Source: Gimesia algae
GTDB lineage: Bacteria > Planctomycetota > Planctomycetia > Planctomycetales > Planctomycetaceae
Direction of reading: 5' to 3'
DNA: 64,000 nt
Assembly (NCBI RefSeq): GCF_007746795.1
Contig: NZ_CP036343.1
Coordinates: forward strand, 2,655,369-2,719,368
The position numbers were made by a program, and so were the translations under genes. Position 1 is the stretch's first letter. Each line of letters starts with the position of its first letter. Below the pieces are notes generated by a model. The model made no database searches. It was not told the DNA's origin and saw nothing but the letters and a program-made list of their open reading frames with translations. Shown piece by piece: positions 25,617 through 34,694 of this stretch.

Positions 25617-27317
25617 ATGTCTGATAAACGACTGACTGGCGGGATTATTCATACGTACCAGAAGTACGACCCGAAACGCATTCCCGACCCTATGCAACCC
25701 CCACCCGACCTCGTCTCTCCTGCGTTGAACCACATGATGTATTATGGTTCCATGCGGGAACTGACTGAGGAAGAACTGGCACGGGCGATCAAACTGGACC
25801 CCAGTCAGATTGCAGGCCTGGGGCCCAGCCTGGATGCACTCGTCGCTATGCTGGAAGAACGCAAACGTAAAATCCTGGAAACATATGAGACCGACAGCGT
25901 CAGAAAAAAAGCCCGCCGTACTTACCGTGACTACGCCAAACAGATGCAGCCGCCTCGTCGATTGAAGGACTTCTTCCGACAGGCGGTCCGCGAAGAACAG
26001 ATCTACGACCTGGAACGGATCTGGTACAAAACGGAAGATGATAGCAGCCCCTTTGCCCGCGGCCTGGTTCAACTGGTGGATCGTCTGAGTGATAAATACG
26101 AAATCGATGAGCTGGCATCCAACTATTACTTCACCGGCCAAACGTCGATGACCATTCCGGAAGCCCTGGAAATCAAAGCAGAGCTCGAGAAGATCGATGA
26201 ACTGCTTAAGCAGTTAGAAGAAGCCCGCGAGACTGCACAGATCGCCATTATCGATATGGAAGCCCTGTCCGAATTCACGCAGCCCGGTGATATGGAAACC
26301 CTGAACGCACTGCAGAAACAGGTCCGCGACCTGATGCGAGAAATGGCCGATCAGCAGGGACTCGAGTTTTCCAAAGGTCAGTTTCGCCTGACGCCCAAAG
26401 CATACCGCCTGTTTCAAAGTCGTATCCTGGAAAAAATATTCAGCGACCTGCAGGCCTCACGCACCGGACGGCATACAGGCCCCGTGGTGGGCGAAGGAGC
26501 CGTTGAGCTGCCCACCACCAAACCATATGAGTTTGGTGATTCCGTCTCAAACATGGACATCACACAGTCCTTCACGAATGCGATTCTCCGCGATGGTCCC
26601 GGCTTACCCATTCGCTTGAAATCCGATGACCTCGTGATTCACAAAACCCGCAACACACCGAAATGTGCCACCACCGTGCTGATGGACATGAGCGGTTCCA
26701 TGCGATATGAAGGGCAATACGTCAATGTCAAGCAGATGGGTCTGGCGCTGGAAGCCTTGATCCGCGGTGAATATCCAGGCGACTATCTGCAATTCATCGA
26801 GATGTATACCTTCGCCAAACCGCGAACGGCGGCAGAAATTGTCGAGCTGATGCCCAAACCGGTCACCATATTTGATCCGGTCGTACGTCTGAAAGTCGAC
26901 ATGAGCGACGAAAATATCAGCGAGCAGATCGTGCCACCGCACTTCACGAACATTCAACATGCCTTGCAGCTCTCAAGACATTTTCTCGCTCTTCAGGACA
27001 CCCCTAACCGCCAGATCATTCTGATTACCGATGGCCTGCCTACTGCACACTTCGAAGGCGAGCAACTGTATCTGCTCTATCCCCCCGACCCGCAGACCGA
27101 AGCAGCTACGATGCGGGAGGCCCATCTATGCAAGCGTGAAGGCATCACGATCAACATTTTTCTGATCCCCAGCTGGTCTCAATCCAGCGAAGATATTCAG
27201 TTCGCCCATCGCCTGGCCGAAGCAACACAGGGCCGCGTCTTCTTCACAGCCGGCCGCGATCTGGATCGCTACGTTGTCTGGGACTATGTTTCACATCGCC
27301 GGGATATTATCGGCTAA
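25617..27317 (+). CDS. VWA-domain protein, partner of the AAA+ ATPase
   Basis: A 566-residue cytosolic protein. The N-terminal 330 residues are helical and charged, with a coiled-coil-like stretch (about 180-250). A C-terminal von Willebrand A domain (about 350-550) has the metal-dependent adhesion site D357-x-S359-x-S361 (MDMSGSM), the expected later Thr/Asp region, and LITDGLPTA. Together with the upstream ATPase it forms a MoxR/ChlI-VWA pair, like the ATPase-plus-adaptor modules used for chaperoning or metal insertion. The operon ends at the hairpin at 27319. Confidence 0.88.
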   Translation: MSDKRLTGGIIHTYQKYDPKRIPDPMQPPPDLVSPALNHMMYYGSMRELTEEELARAIKLDPSQIAGLGPSLDALVAMLEERKRKILETYETDSVRKKARRTYRDYAKQMQPPRRLKDFFRQAVREEQIYDLERIWYKTEDDSSPFARGLVQLVDRLSDKYEIDELASNYYFTGQTSMTIPEALEIKAELEKIDELLKQLEEARETAQIAIIDMEALSEFTQPGDMETLNALQKQVRDLMREMADQQGLEFSKGQFRLTPKAYRLFQSRILEKIFSDLQASRTGRHTGPVVGEGAVELPTTKPYEFGDSVSNMDITQSFTNAILRDGPGLPIRLKSDDLVIHKTRNTPKCATTVLMDMSGSMRYEGQYVNVKQMGLALEALIRGEYPGDYLQFIEMYTFAKPRTAAEIVELMPKPVTIFDPVVRLKVDMSDENISEQIVPPHFTNIQHALQLSRHFLALQDTPNRQIILITDGLPTAHFEGEQLYLLYPPDPQTEAATMREAHLCKREGITINIFLIPSWSQSSEDIQFAHRLAEATQGRVFFTAGRDLDRYVVWDYVSHRRDIIG

Positions 27318-27318
27318 G

Positions 27319-27350
27319 AATTTTAGACTGTTAAGTAACAGTCTAAAATT
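27319..27350. terminator. Perfect 15-bp hairpin between convergent genes
   Basis: AATTTTAGACTGTTA is followed by a 2-base loop and its exact complement. It starts two bases after the VWA stop and lies 33 bases from the end of the minus-strand TPR gene. A-rich and T-rich flanks on both strands make it a likely bidirectional terminator. Confidence 0.85.
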
Positions 27351-27382
27351 GCAGGACTCTGGTACCCCCTGTCTGATCTGGA

Positions 27383-28678
27383 TCAGCGACTGCTTCCCTG
27401 CCAGACATTCAGGCAACCAAAGTGCTGCTGTTGCAGTGAGGTGATCAGTTTCTGTCCGGATTTCCCATAGCGATCTGCATTCAATGACATCGCCTGTGTG
27501 GCGTGTTCCCGTGCCTTGCTTGTCTGTTGAGTATCTTCATAAAACTGCGCGAGCAAATAATGCTGGTCAGCCGTGGGTGCCAGTGACAACGCCGATAAAT
27601 ACGCACTTTCTGCTTCTTCATAGTTCCCTCGTTTCCTTTCAGCAAATGCAATCCCTTTCCAGGCAGAGACGATCCCCGCCTGTTGCTGTTCTGAATGCGT
27701 CAATCGTTTCCAGGCATTCAGGGACTTTCGGTACCACCGCTCACTCTCTCCCCACAGCTCCTGATGCTGGTAGATATTCCCCAGCAACTGACAGGTGAGA
27801 GGGCTGACAGTCTTTTGATCTTTCCAGGGAGCCAGCAGGCGGAGCGCTGCGGAACGTTTCCCCAGAATGGTCAGTAACCGGGCACGTTGATAGGTGGCTT
27901 CTTCGCTCTCGTTAGATTCAAGCTGCATGTACTCGAGGTTGCGTTCAATTTCAAAACAGCTGCGATCCAGATCGCGGGCCAGATCCCCTGCGGGCAGGCC
28001 ACCAATTTTCTGCCAGGGTGCCAGCACACAGACTTCGCGGGTCAAATGCCGGGCATCCCCCAGACGACCACTGCCCAGAGATTCGTCAACGGTTGTTACG
28101 ATCTCATCCACCCGCGATTGTATATAGATCGATGGAACCAGAACCGCTGTAATCAAAGCCAGCCCCCAGAGCAGAACCCCCGGTTTAAAGGTTGGATCAG
28201 AGCATTTCCCTCTCCCCGAGATTTGCCCTTCGATCAGGCACAGCGTCAGCATCAGCCAGAAAGCCAGAACGGGTCGCAGGATCATGGACTCCCAGGCATC
28301 GTAACTGCTCAGCGTGCCATTCGGATGATTGTTGGTCAAAGCAATGATCAGAATCCCTGCCGCACCAGTATAAAAAATAATCTGAACCAGTTTAAACAGT
28401 GGTGGACTGTGATGACTGAAGACACGGAACAGCCAGTCAGAACTCAGAATGGCTAGTGGCAACATGCAGACGAAACAGACAATCGCAATATCGACACGCA
28501 GATAAGGCAGACTCAGACTTCCCGCGCCACGGACCATTGATACCCACCAGCCAGTCAGACAAGCTAGAATAATCGCCAGCAGGATTATCAGGCTGCGACC
28601 CTGCGGTAAATCCGTTGCCTCGTTAATTTCAATGTCTATAGCTGCTGTCGTATCGAGAGAATCATTCTGACATTTCAT
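27383..28678 (-). CDS. Membrane protein with C-terminal TPR repeats
   Basis: A 431-residue protein with about five hydrophobic segments in the N-terminal half (about 30-210) and tetratricopeptide-like helical repeats after about 225 (for example YQRARLLTILGKRSAALRLL, LGNIYQHQELWGESERWYRK, WKGIAFAERKRGNYEEAESA and HYLLAQFYEDTQQTSKAREH). TPRs normally hold partner proteins. The ATG at 28678 overlaps the upstream stop by four bases (ATGA), so the two are a translationally coupled pair; an upstream start at 28705 would lengthen the overlap. No enzyme motif is visible. Role unknown, perhaps a scaffold for the membrane protein encoded before it. Confidence 0.75.
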   Translation of the reverse strand: MKCQNDSLDTTAAIDIEINEATDLPQGRSLIILLAIILACLTGWWVSMVRGAGSLSLPYLRVDIAIVCFVCMLPLAILSSDWLFRVFSHHSPPLFKLVQIIFYTGAAGILIIALTNNHPNGTLSSYDAWESMILRPVLAFWLMLTLCLIEGQISGRGKCSDPTFKPGVLLWGLALITAVLVPSIYIQSRVDEIVTTVDESLGSGRLGDARHLTREVCVLAPWQKIGGLPAGDLARDLDRSCFEIERNLEYMQLESNESEEATYQRARLLTILGKRSAALRLLAPWKDQKTVSPLTCQLLGNIYQHQELWGESERWYRKSLNAWKRLTHSEQQQAGIVSAWKGIAFAERKRGNYEEAESAYLSALSLAPTADQHYLLAQFYEDTQQTSKAREHATQAMSLNADRYGKSGQKLITSLQQQHFGCLNVWQGSSR

Positions 28679-29709
28679 GCGCGAGCGGGCCTCTTTGATT
28701 TCCAAAGGAACCCATCATAGGCATAATGCAAGAACGCCATGATCAGATTGGCTGTAAGCCAGATTTCCAGCAACTGGGACTCCAACAACCAGGCCCCCAT
28801 CCCCAATATCACAATAAACACAGCCAGAATCAGTCCCCAGCGAGGCATCAATTTTTGAAATAATTGCGTTGTCGATTGACCAGATTTCCGGGTTCGATCG
28901 ACTGACCAGTTGACGATCGCCAGATATTCAATGGAATGAAACAAAGCAGAAGCTGTCGCCAAAACCAGTAACATCATCGGATTTTGAGCGGCCACTGCCC
29001 CCAGCATCGCCAGATACAAAGTCATCACGCTGGTAAAGTAGAGACATCGTCCCACTGTTTCCGCTCTCAGTTGCCAGAGTTCTCTGATAATCATGGAGAC
29101 TGGAATCACAGCCAGGACATAATCCAGAGTTCCCCACCCCTGACTGGCAGCGGCACCCACAGAAGCCCAACTCGCGATACGGAACGTCACATATAACAGA
29201 AAACCCCGCATCAGCCATTTATCTACCCTTAACCGCCCGGGTGATAGTCCCCCCGTTTTACGACCGTAAATGCTGTAGATACCATGATGCTGAGCGGCAA
29301 AATGCCAGGCATTCCAGATATAATCTATCGTGAGCAGACAGGTGAGCGCCCCTGTGGAGATCTTGACCGCCAGTGGAATGGTCAAGAGGAAGACCGTAAT
29401 CAGAATGTACTTTGTCTTGTTCGTCTGCAGGCGATCGCGCTCTAAAAACAACAGCGCGGGTGTAATCCAACGATGAGGGGTTGTGATAAAATAAACCTGC
29501 CAGAAGCTGATACCACTATGAATCTCCAATCCTCCCCACCACTGGAATAATACCAGTAAAGGCCACCCCAGGTTTGCCAGGAAAAGCAGATCATAGCGAG
29601 GATCCACAAGCCAGGCCGCCTGTAGTGACTGACGAAAACTGCGCACTGCGGATTCCGGATTTTCAACAGCCGCCTGAGGCAAAAGTGTAGATTGAGTAAT
29701 TTGAGACAT
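28675..29709 (-). CDS. Multi-pass membrane protein with conserved-looking His/Asp motifs
   Basis: I do not recognise the family with certainty. It has 344 residues and about eight or nine helices. Polar residues sit inside helices at H79 (TTPHRW), H136/H141/H142 (WHFAAQHHGIY), a later FHSIEY, and HYAYDGFLWK near the C-terminus, spaced as in membrane enzymes that bind metal (fatty-acid desaturase- or Brp/Blh-like). The ATG at 29709 has no strong ribosome site. It is the first gene of the pair and overlaps the TPR gene by four bases. A membrane oxygenase or hydroxylase is a guess only. Confidence 0.7.
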   Translation of the reverse strand: MSQITQSTLLPQAAVENPESAVRSFRQSLQAAWLVDPRYDLLFLANLGWPLLVLFQWWGGLEIHSGISFWQVYFITTPHRWITPALLFLERDRLQTNKTKYILITVFLLTIPLAVKISTGALTCLLTIDYIWNAWHFAAQHHGIYSIYGRKTGGLSPGRLRVDKWLMRGFLLYVTFRIASWASVGAAASQGWGTLDYVLAVIPVSMIIRELWQLRAETVGRCLYFTSVMTLYLAMLGAVAAQNPMMLLVLATASALFHSIEYLAIVNWSVDRTRKSGQSTTQLFQKLMPRWGLILAVFIVILGMGAWLLESQLLEIWLTANLIMAFLHYAYDGFLWKSKRPARA

Positions 29710-30145
29710 ACTTAAGATTGTCCTGGAATCATACCAGGTTCAAAAAACAGATTTCGAATGAATAATAATTTGAGTGCATCTCACAGATATTCGAACAGAA
29801 CTTTTAAACCAGGTTCGTAACTATCAATCTGTATCTCGAGGAACCTGAAGAAGAGATTGCTGATCTTTTGAATCAGTAACAATCTGAATATGGCAGGCAT
29901 CTTAAACGTGAATTATTAAGAAATTGTTAGCAAATGAAGAAATAGAATTGGCAGATGGACTTGTAAGTTTAAAAGGCTGTTTCAGTCGATCCGTTCCCAC
30001 CAATAATTTTCTACATTATTTTTTAGTGAAGCACATCTTAAGATCAGAATAAGAACTGAGAAACGGGCATCATGCGCAGCAGCCAGTGATCCACACGTCA
30101 GAGAGACTGAAACGTGAATTGAGAAGCCTGAAATTCATGGATTTG
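29710..30145. other. Intergenic, AT-rich
   Basis: This gap of about 435 bases lies between two minus-strand genes. It is AT-rich and has scattered ACCAGGTTC repeats (near 29740 and 29813) but no coding frame, RNA fold or strong palindrome that I can support. It should carry the promoter of the membrane-protein pair. Confidence 0.45.
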
Positions 30146-33100
30146 CTAACCGGCGGGCTGTTCGGGATTAAAACCCTTAATATTCTGGCCATGCGGTTTC
30201 ACCGCGCTGTTATCATCTGCGACTCGAAAGAAGGCAGTAGTACTTTTTCCTGAAGCCAGTTCTTTCACCTTCACTGTCCAGATTCCGGCTTTATCATTCG
30301 GAGCAATCTGGACCTGAAAACTTTGCTCGCCATCCTGGAGAGCACGATAACCGGACATTTCCGCCATGCGTCCTTCCGCATCTTCAATCGATACTTCCAC
30401 AGGAATGACAGCTGAAACCGGAGCCCCCTGCTCATCAAGAACCTTGATCGAAACCGTGGCTGTTTCTCCCCGTTTCAGTTTCGCCGGAACTTGAACAGCC
30501 ACCTGATCAATGGGCTGATCCGTGCGCAGATAAATCCCGCCTGCACCGGGGCCCAACTTCACATTTGCTGTCTGCTGCTGATTAGAAGACTTCGTCTTGA
30601 CCTGCTGATGTTGAACCAGATCATAAAAATAGCCAGCTTTGCGATTCACCGACAAAGTCGCTTCTACAGGGAGACCGTTTTCCATCACGCGACCATGATG
30701 ACCAACATAATTGCCGAATTCGCGATTGTCATTCACTACAAAAATGTAGTCGGCATGCGAAGCACTGCGACAATAAGGAACCACGTTCGGATTAGAAGAA
30801 TCCACATCGCGTGTGTATTTACCAGCAAGTGCCTGTCGCAGTTCGACGGCCTTCTTCTGTAACTCCTGTTTATCAAGATCTGCTTTGCCGGTCCGCGTGT
30901 AGGATGAAATCCGAATATCGGGTTTGACAGCGGGCGACACCCGCTCATCGGCAATCACAATTCCACCCCGCTTCTGGAAGTCTTTAATCGCCTGCAGGAT
31001 CGATTCGGTCAGTACATCACAATCCATCATCACCAGTACCTTGTACTGATCCAGCCCTGTCTGATTGATCGTTTCATCAAACACAACATCCGTTTGTAAG
31101 CCCGCCCACTGCAGCATCTGATGCGCGTCACCCAACCAGTAACCATTCCAGCCATAAGTCCCGCGTCTGGCAAACACTTGTGAGGCAAAACTTTCATAGA
31201 AGGCAATATCATTCTTTGCAGCAGGCATTGTTTTTAAGGCCGGACCCAGAGGCTGAACGACTTCGTGAATCAGTCGCGTCAATTCGTGCTGAGTTTGCGG
31301 ATTGGTATAGCGATAACCACCGGCCCCATCAGTTGGCACCAGCGATTGCCAGCCATGATACATGATCCCCTTGATGGGTCGTGACATTTTAGCCCAGAAC
31401 GCTTCCCGCAAATGCATCGGCGAAATGGTGATGAAAGCCGCATCTGGTTGCTCCACCTCCCAGTGCGCCAGATTTTCCGGCGCGTCACCCGGTTTCTTCG
31501 CTATCGGCGCGGTCTGCGAACGATACCATATGATCTGCGTCATATTCATCACATCCTGATGTTTTTGAGATCCACGGGCCATGGCAAACAATTCGTCACC
31601 AACGACATTGATACGAATCGGATCGGGATAACTGTAAGTCCAGTGGGAAAGCACATCCACATTACCCCCGGAACCAAACACACTGGCAACTCGCATCGCC
31701 GGGTCATACCAGGTCCAGAATTTTTTAGCGGTTGAATTCAGGCCCCGTTCCAGATCGTTGTTCAAGTCATTCCAGCCATCACCGGTTTTCCAGTGCCACT
31801 TGTAATAGACATAGAGCGGATCATCATCAGGCACGACGCGATCAGCAGGAAAAGCTTTCAGTTTTTTGTAGTCGACTCCTCGGGGAGGCCCGGCTTCTGC
31901 AGGAATATCAATGCCGGCAAATTTCTTAAAGGCTGCGCGGTCATGTTGATGAAAACAGGGGCGTGAATGACCACGAACCTCAGTGTGCAGCAGAGCAGAA
32001 TCTAATGCCGGATAGTCCTGATACGTCTCTGCTAATGAAGCCCCCACATTATAGGTGAACTCTTTAATCTCAGGAATCAGCGGGCAGATGTCTTCGCGTG
32101 AAGAATGCGTGGTTCCATCCCGGTTCACACGCTGCAAGGTTTCTCGATTTCTCAAGTAGGATCCAGGGGACAGTGATGCATAAAAAGAAATGCCATTGGC
32201 CAGTCCCCGATCCAGTCCAGCCCGCATCTTGGCAACATTTTCTTCGGAATCGGCCAGTGTGGGTTTTCCTGCTTCCAGCACTTTCGCGTAGTTGACTCTG
32301 GTTCCGACCGCGTGGGTAAAACCAATTTTTTTTAAGCGATCAATTTCACCGATCCCGGCCCCCCACATGATCACGGGAAACTGGTCTGGTAATTTCCGAC
32401 TCACAATTTGAATGGGAAATCCAGCCTCCGCTGTTGTCCCGGCAGGTCCCGCTGTTTTCAATTTCGCCGTCAACTCATATTGATCCGGACGTAAAGTCGT
32501 ATTCAATGGAAACAGAACCTGTTGTGGTTTCCCTGACTCCAGATTTTTCAACGTGGATGTTCCCTGAACATCACCATTCAGTAACCAGGTGACGGTCGCT
32601 TCCTCAAGCAGTTCCGGCTGCAGATTTGTTACCTGAAAAGTAAGCGACGGGTTCTGCTCCATGCGGATATAACAGGCCCGCTGTGTAAGTCGATCAAAGC
32701 GGACAGGGCGAAATTCCAGTTCTCCGCTGCTAATACGGACCTGATCAATCAACCCTGGAAAGCCACCATAATTACTCCCGTTGCGATCCCCGATCGTCAG
32801 CGGTTTCGTTCCTGGAGTGATTGCGCCCACACTGGAAACCGTTTTTTCACCATGGGGCAGTCCATTGACCAGAAAACGCCCTCGACCGGCACCGTTGTAC
32901 ATAAAAACAATGTGATACCAGTCACCTGGATCCAGCTGAAGCGGATCGGAATACCAGGTTTCAGAAAAGTCACCAAAGCCGAGAACAGCTCTCAAAGTTC
33001 GAGTTCCGGTTCGTCCTGCCGGATTGAACATCAGTTGATAATCGGTGTGACTGACATACTTCTTATCGAATAGATAGGCGGTCTTTGCTTTTTCCATGTC

Positions 33101-33481
33101 CGCCTCAGGTTTGATCCACATCTCCAGGGTAAACGCACCACGCGGTGAAAGTTTAGAAGAATTCTTGACTGAGGCAGAGTGGCGTTTGTCTTCCACGGGA
33201 AATCCAGGAAAGGATCGCAGCGCAGCGCCAAATTTTCCCTTAGATTCAATTTCGGTCCCGTTAAATGTGGCTGTATGACCATTTCCTGAAAGATCGGTCC
33301 CCGGATTCGAACCATCAAAAGTCCATAAACCCAGAACATGGGAACCAGTGGCATTCGCTTGCGTGTATTGCGACTGCCAGGGTTCCTGTAACGCGAATGA
33401 ACCGGAATCAGCAGCAGACAGACTGAAAACAGAGCCGAGTGATAAAAATAATAGAACGGCAGATTGAATTAATTGGTGCAT
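30146..33481 (-). CDS. Large secreted LamG/TIM-barrel-like protein, possible glycoside-active enzyme
   Basis: An 1111-residue exported protein with a signal peptide ending near AAD (about 1-24). A LamG/concanavalin-like lectin domain (about 48-255) is followed by an Ig-like stretch (about 270-365), a large central region (about 370-770) that opens like a TIM barrel (IGEIDRLKKIGFTHAVG), and a Rossmann/GATase-like domain (about 775-880, KVLVMMDCDVLTESIL and GGIVIADERV) as in GH42-type trimerisation domains. An Ig-like C-terminal domain (about 990-1090) ends the protein. The layout suggests a polysaccharide-binding glycosidase, but no catalytic acid pair can be assigned by eye. The ATG at 33481 lacks a clear ribosome site. 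Confidence 0.75.
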   Translation of the reverse strand: MHQLIQSAVLLFLSLGSVFSLSAADSGSFALQEPWQSQYTQANATGSHVLGLWTFDGSNPGTDLSGNGHTATFNGTEIESKGKFGAALRSFPGFPVEDKRHSASVKNSSKLSPRGAFTLEMWIKPEADMEKAKTAYLFDKKYVSHTDYQLMFNPAGRTGTRTLRAVLGFGDFSETWYSDPLQLDPGDWYHIVFMYNGAGRGRFLVNGLPHGEKTVSSVGAITPGTKPLTIGDRNGSNYGGFPGLIDQVRISSGELEFRPVRFDRLTQRACYIRMEQNPSLTFQVTNLQPELLEEATVTWLLNGDVQGTSTLKNLESGKPQQVLFPLNTTLRPDQYELTAKLKTAGPAGTTAEAGFPIQIVSRKLPDQFPVIMWGAGIGEIDRLKKIGFTHAVGTRVNYAKVLEAGKPTLADSEENVAKMRAGLDRGLANGISFYASLSPGSYLRNRETLQRVNRDGTTHSSREDICPLIPEIKEFTYNVGASLAETYQDYPALDSALLHTEVRGHSRPCFHQHDRAAFKKFAGIDIPAEAGPPRGVDYKKLKAFPADRVVPDDDPLYVYYKWHWKTGDGWNDLNNDLERGLNSTAKKFWTWYDPAMRVASVFGSGGNVDVLSHWTYSYPDPIRINVVGDELFAMARGSQKHQDVMNMTQIIWYRSQTAPIAKKPGDAPENLAHWEVEQPDAAFITISPMHLREAFWAKMSRPIKGIMYHGWQSLVPTDGAGGYRYTNPQTQHELTRLIHEVVQPLGPALKTMPAAKNDIAFYESFASQVFARRGTYGWNGYWLGDAHQMLQWAGLQTDVVFDETINQTGLDQYKVLVMMDCDVLTESILQAIKDFQKRGGIVIADERVSPAVKPDIRISSYTRTGKADLDKQELQKKAVELRQALAGKYTRDVDSSNPNVVPYCRSASHADYIFVVNDNREFGNYVGHHGRVMENGLPVEATLSVNRKAGYFYDLVQHQQVKTKSSNQQQTANVKLGPGAGGIYLRTDQPIDQVAVQVPAKLKRGETATVSIKVLDEQGAPVSAVIPVEVSIEDAEGRMAEMSGYRALQDGEQSFQVQIAPNDKAGIWTVKVKELASGKSTTAFFRVADDNSAVKPHGQNIKGFNPEQPAG

Positions 33482-33794
33482 GAACTCGAGCTTTCAAATT
33501 CCACGTTGCAGGATTCAATGGTCTAGACGTTAATTAGTTAATACAGTTTACCAATGCCTGTTACTGAAGAAAACTGACTCGCTCCTGACATTTGCCTAAA
33601 TTCAGCAACGTAAAACCTGCTGCTGAATCGCATGTAGTGTCTTTCGCAGACCGATCAGAGCTATGACTTAAGAAAGTCCATTGCGATCGAAATCCGAGGC
33701 GCATTTGTTTGCCGATACGATACCTGTTAGGATGTTGACAGCGTTTCTCATAAACTGCTTCTAATTGTCTCCCCTTCACTGCATCTGCCAGATT
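33482..33794. other. Intergenic region between divergent genes
   Basis: This gap of about 310 bases carries the promoters for the LamG protein (minus) and the glucosylglycerate cluster (plus). A TTGACA at 33735-33740 with TCTAAT at 33760-33765 (spacer 19, longer than ideal) is a weak candidate for the plus-strand genes. No osmotic-type operator or RNA fold was recognised. Confidence 0.4.
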
Positions 33795-34649
33795 ATGCCG
33801 ACTGAAACACAACAGACTCCAGAAAATGATCCACCTTTAATCGTCATGAGTGATCTGGATGGTACATTGCTGGATCATGATACGTATTCCTTTGCGCCTG
33901 CTTTGCCTGTCATCACACGATTACGAACTGCGGGAATTCCATTGATTCTGAATACCAGTAAAACGGCAGCCGAACTGATCGCATTGCGTGGCGCACTGAA
34001 CAACACCGATCCCTACGTCGTCGAAAATGGTTCTGCCATCTATTTACCAGCTTCATCATTTATCCACACAATCGGCTCAACTGCACAAATTTCAGGAATT
34101 GACGTGCATGTTTTAGGGGCACGTAGAACTGAAATCCTTTCGATCATTCAAAAAAAACGCCGTGAAGAAAATTTCCTGTTTACCGGATTTTCAGACATGG
34201 AAGTCTCTGAAGTCATTACATATACGGGATTATCAGAATCCGAAGCTGAGCAGGCGATGACCCGGGAATTTTCAGAGCCGTTAATTTGGCAGGACTCGGC
34301 ACATCAATTGCGTAAGTTTGAAGCACTGATTGCCAATCATGGTCTACGGCTGCTGCGAGGTGGCCGGTTTGTGCATGTGATTGGCGCGTGTGACAAAGGA
34401 AAATGTCTGCAATGGTTCAGGGAGTGTTTTACCCGTTCTGGCAAAACCATTCCCCAATTCGTGGCGCTCGGTGACAGCCAGAATGATGTCGCCATGCTGA
34501 ATGCAGCAGACATCGCGGTCATTGTGCGCTCTTCCCATCACGAACCTCCCGATCTTGAGAAGCAATCTTCAGTCATCATTACTGAAAAAGCCGGCCCACA
34601 GGGTTGGGCTGAGGCGTTAACCCAAATACTGGATGAAACCTTGACCTGA
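33795..34649 (+). CDS. gpgP: HAD phosphatase, glucosyl/mannosyl-3-phosphoglycerate phosphatase family
   Basis: A 284-residue HAD-superfamily phosphatase of the MPGP type, cytosolic. Motif I is D20-x-D22-G-T (SDLDGTLLD), motif II is the LNTSK region and motif IV is GDSQNDVAML. It would remove phosphate from glucosyl-3-phosphoglycerate to give glucosylglycerate. I infer glucosyl rather than mannosyl because the next gene is a GpgS-type synthase and the third is a glucosylglycerate phosphorylase-type enzyme. The start at the ATG 33795 drops ten residues from a possible TTG start at 33765. Family assignment is good; the sugar specificity rests on context. Confidence 0.85.
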   Translation: MPTETQQTPENDPPLIVMSDLDGTLLDHDTYSFAPALPVITRLRTAGIPLILNTSKTAAELIALRGALNNTDPYVVENGSAIYLPASSFIHTIGSTAQISGIDVHVLGARRTEILSIIQKKRREENFLFTGFSDMEVSEVITYTGLSESEAEQAMTREFSEPLIWQDSAHQLRKFEALIANHGLRLLRGGRFVHVIGACDKGKCLQWFRECFTRSGKTIPQFVALGDSQNDVAMLNAADIAVIVRSSHHEPPDLEKQSSVIITEKAGPQGWAEALTQILDETLT

Positions 34650-34694
34650 TTATCCCGGTTTTGGCGCTCAAACATCGATCATGGAGATCTGGAT

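Noticed and set aside
27887-28456. A 189-codon plus-strand frame opposite the TPR membrane protein
   Set aside because: It is Gln/Arg-rich in the manner of a reverse reading of hydrophobic helices and has no independent support.
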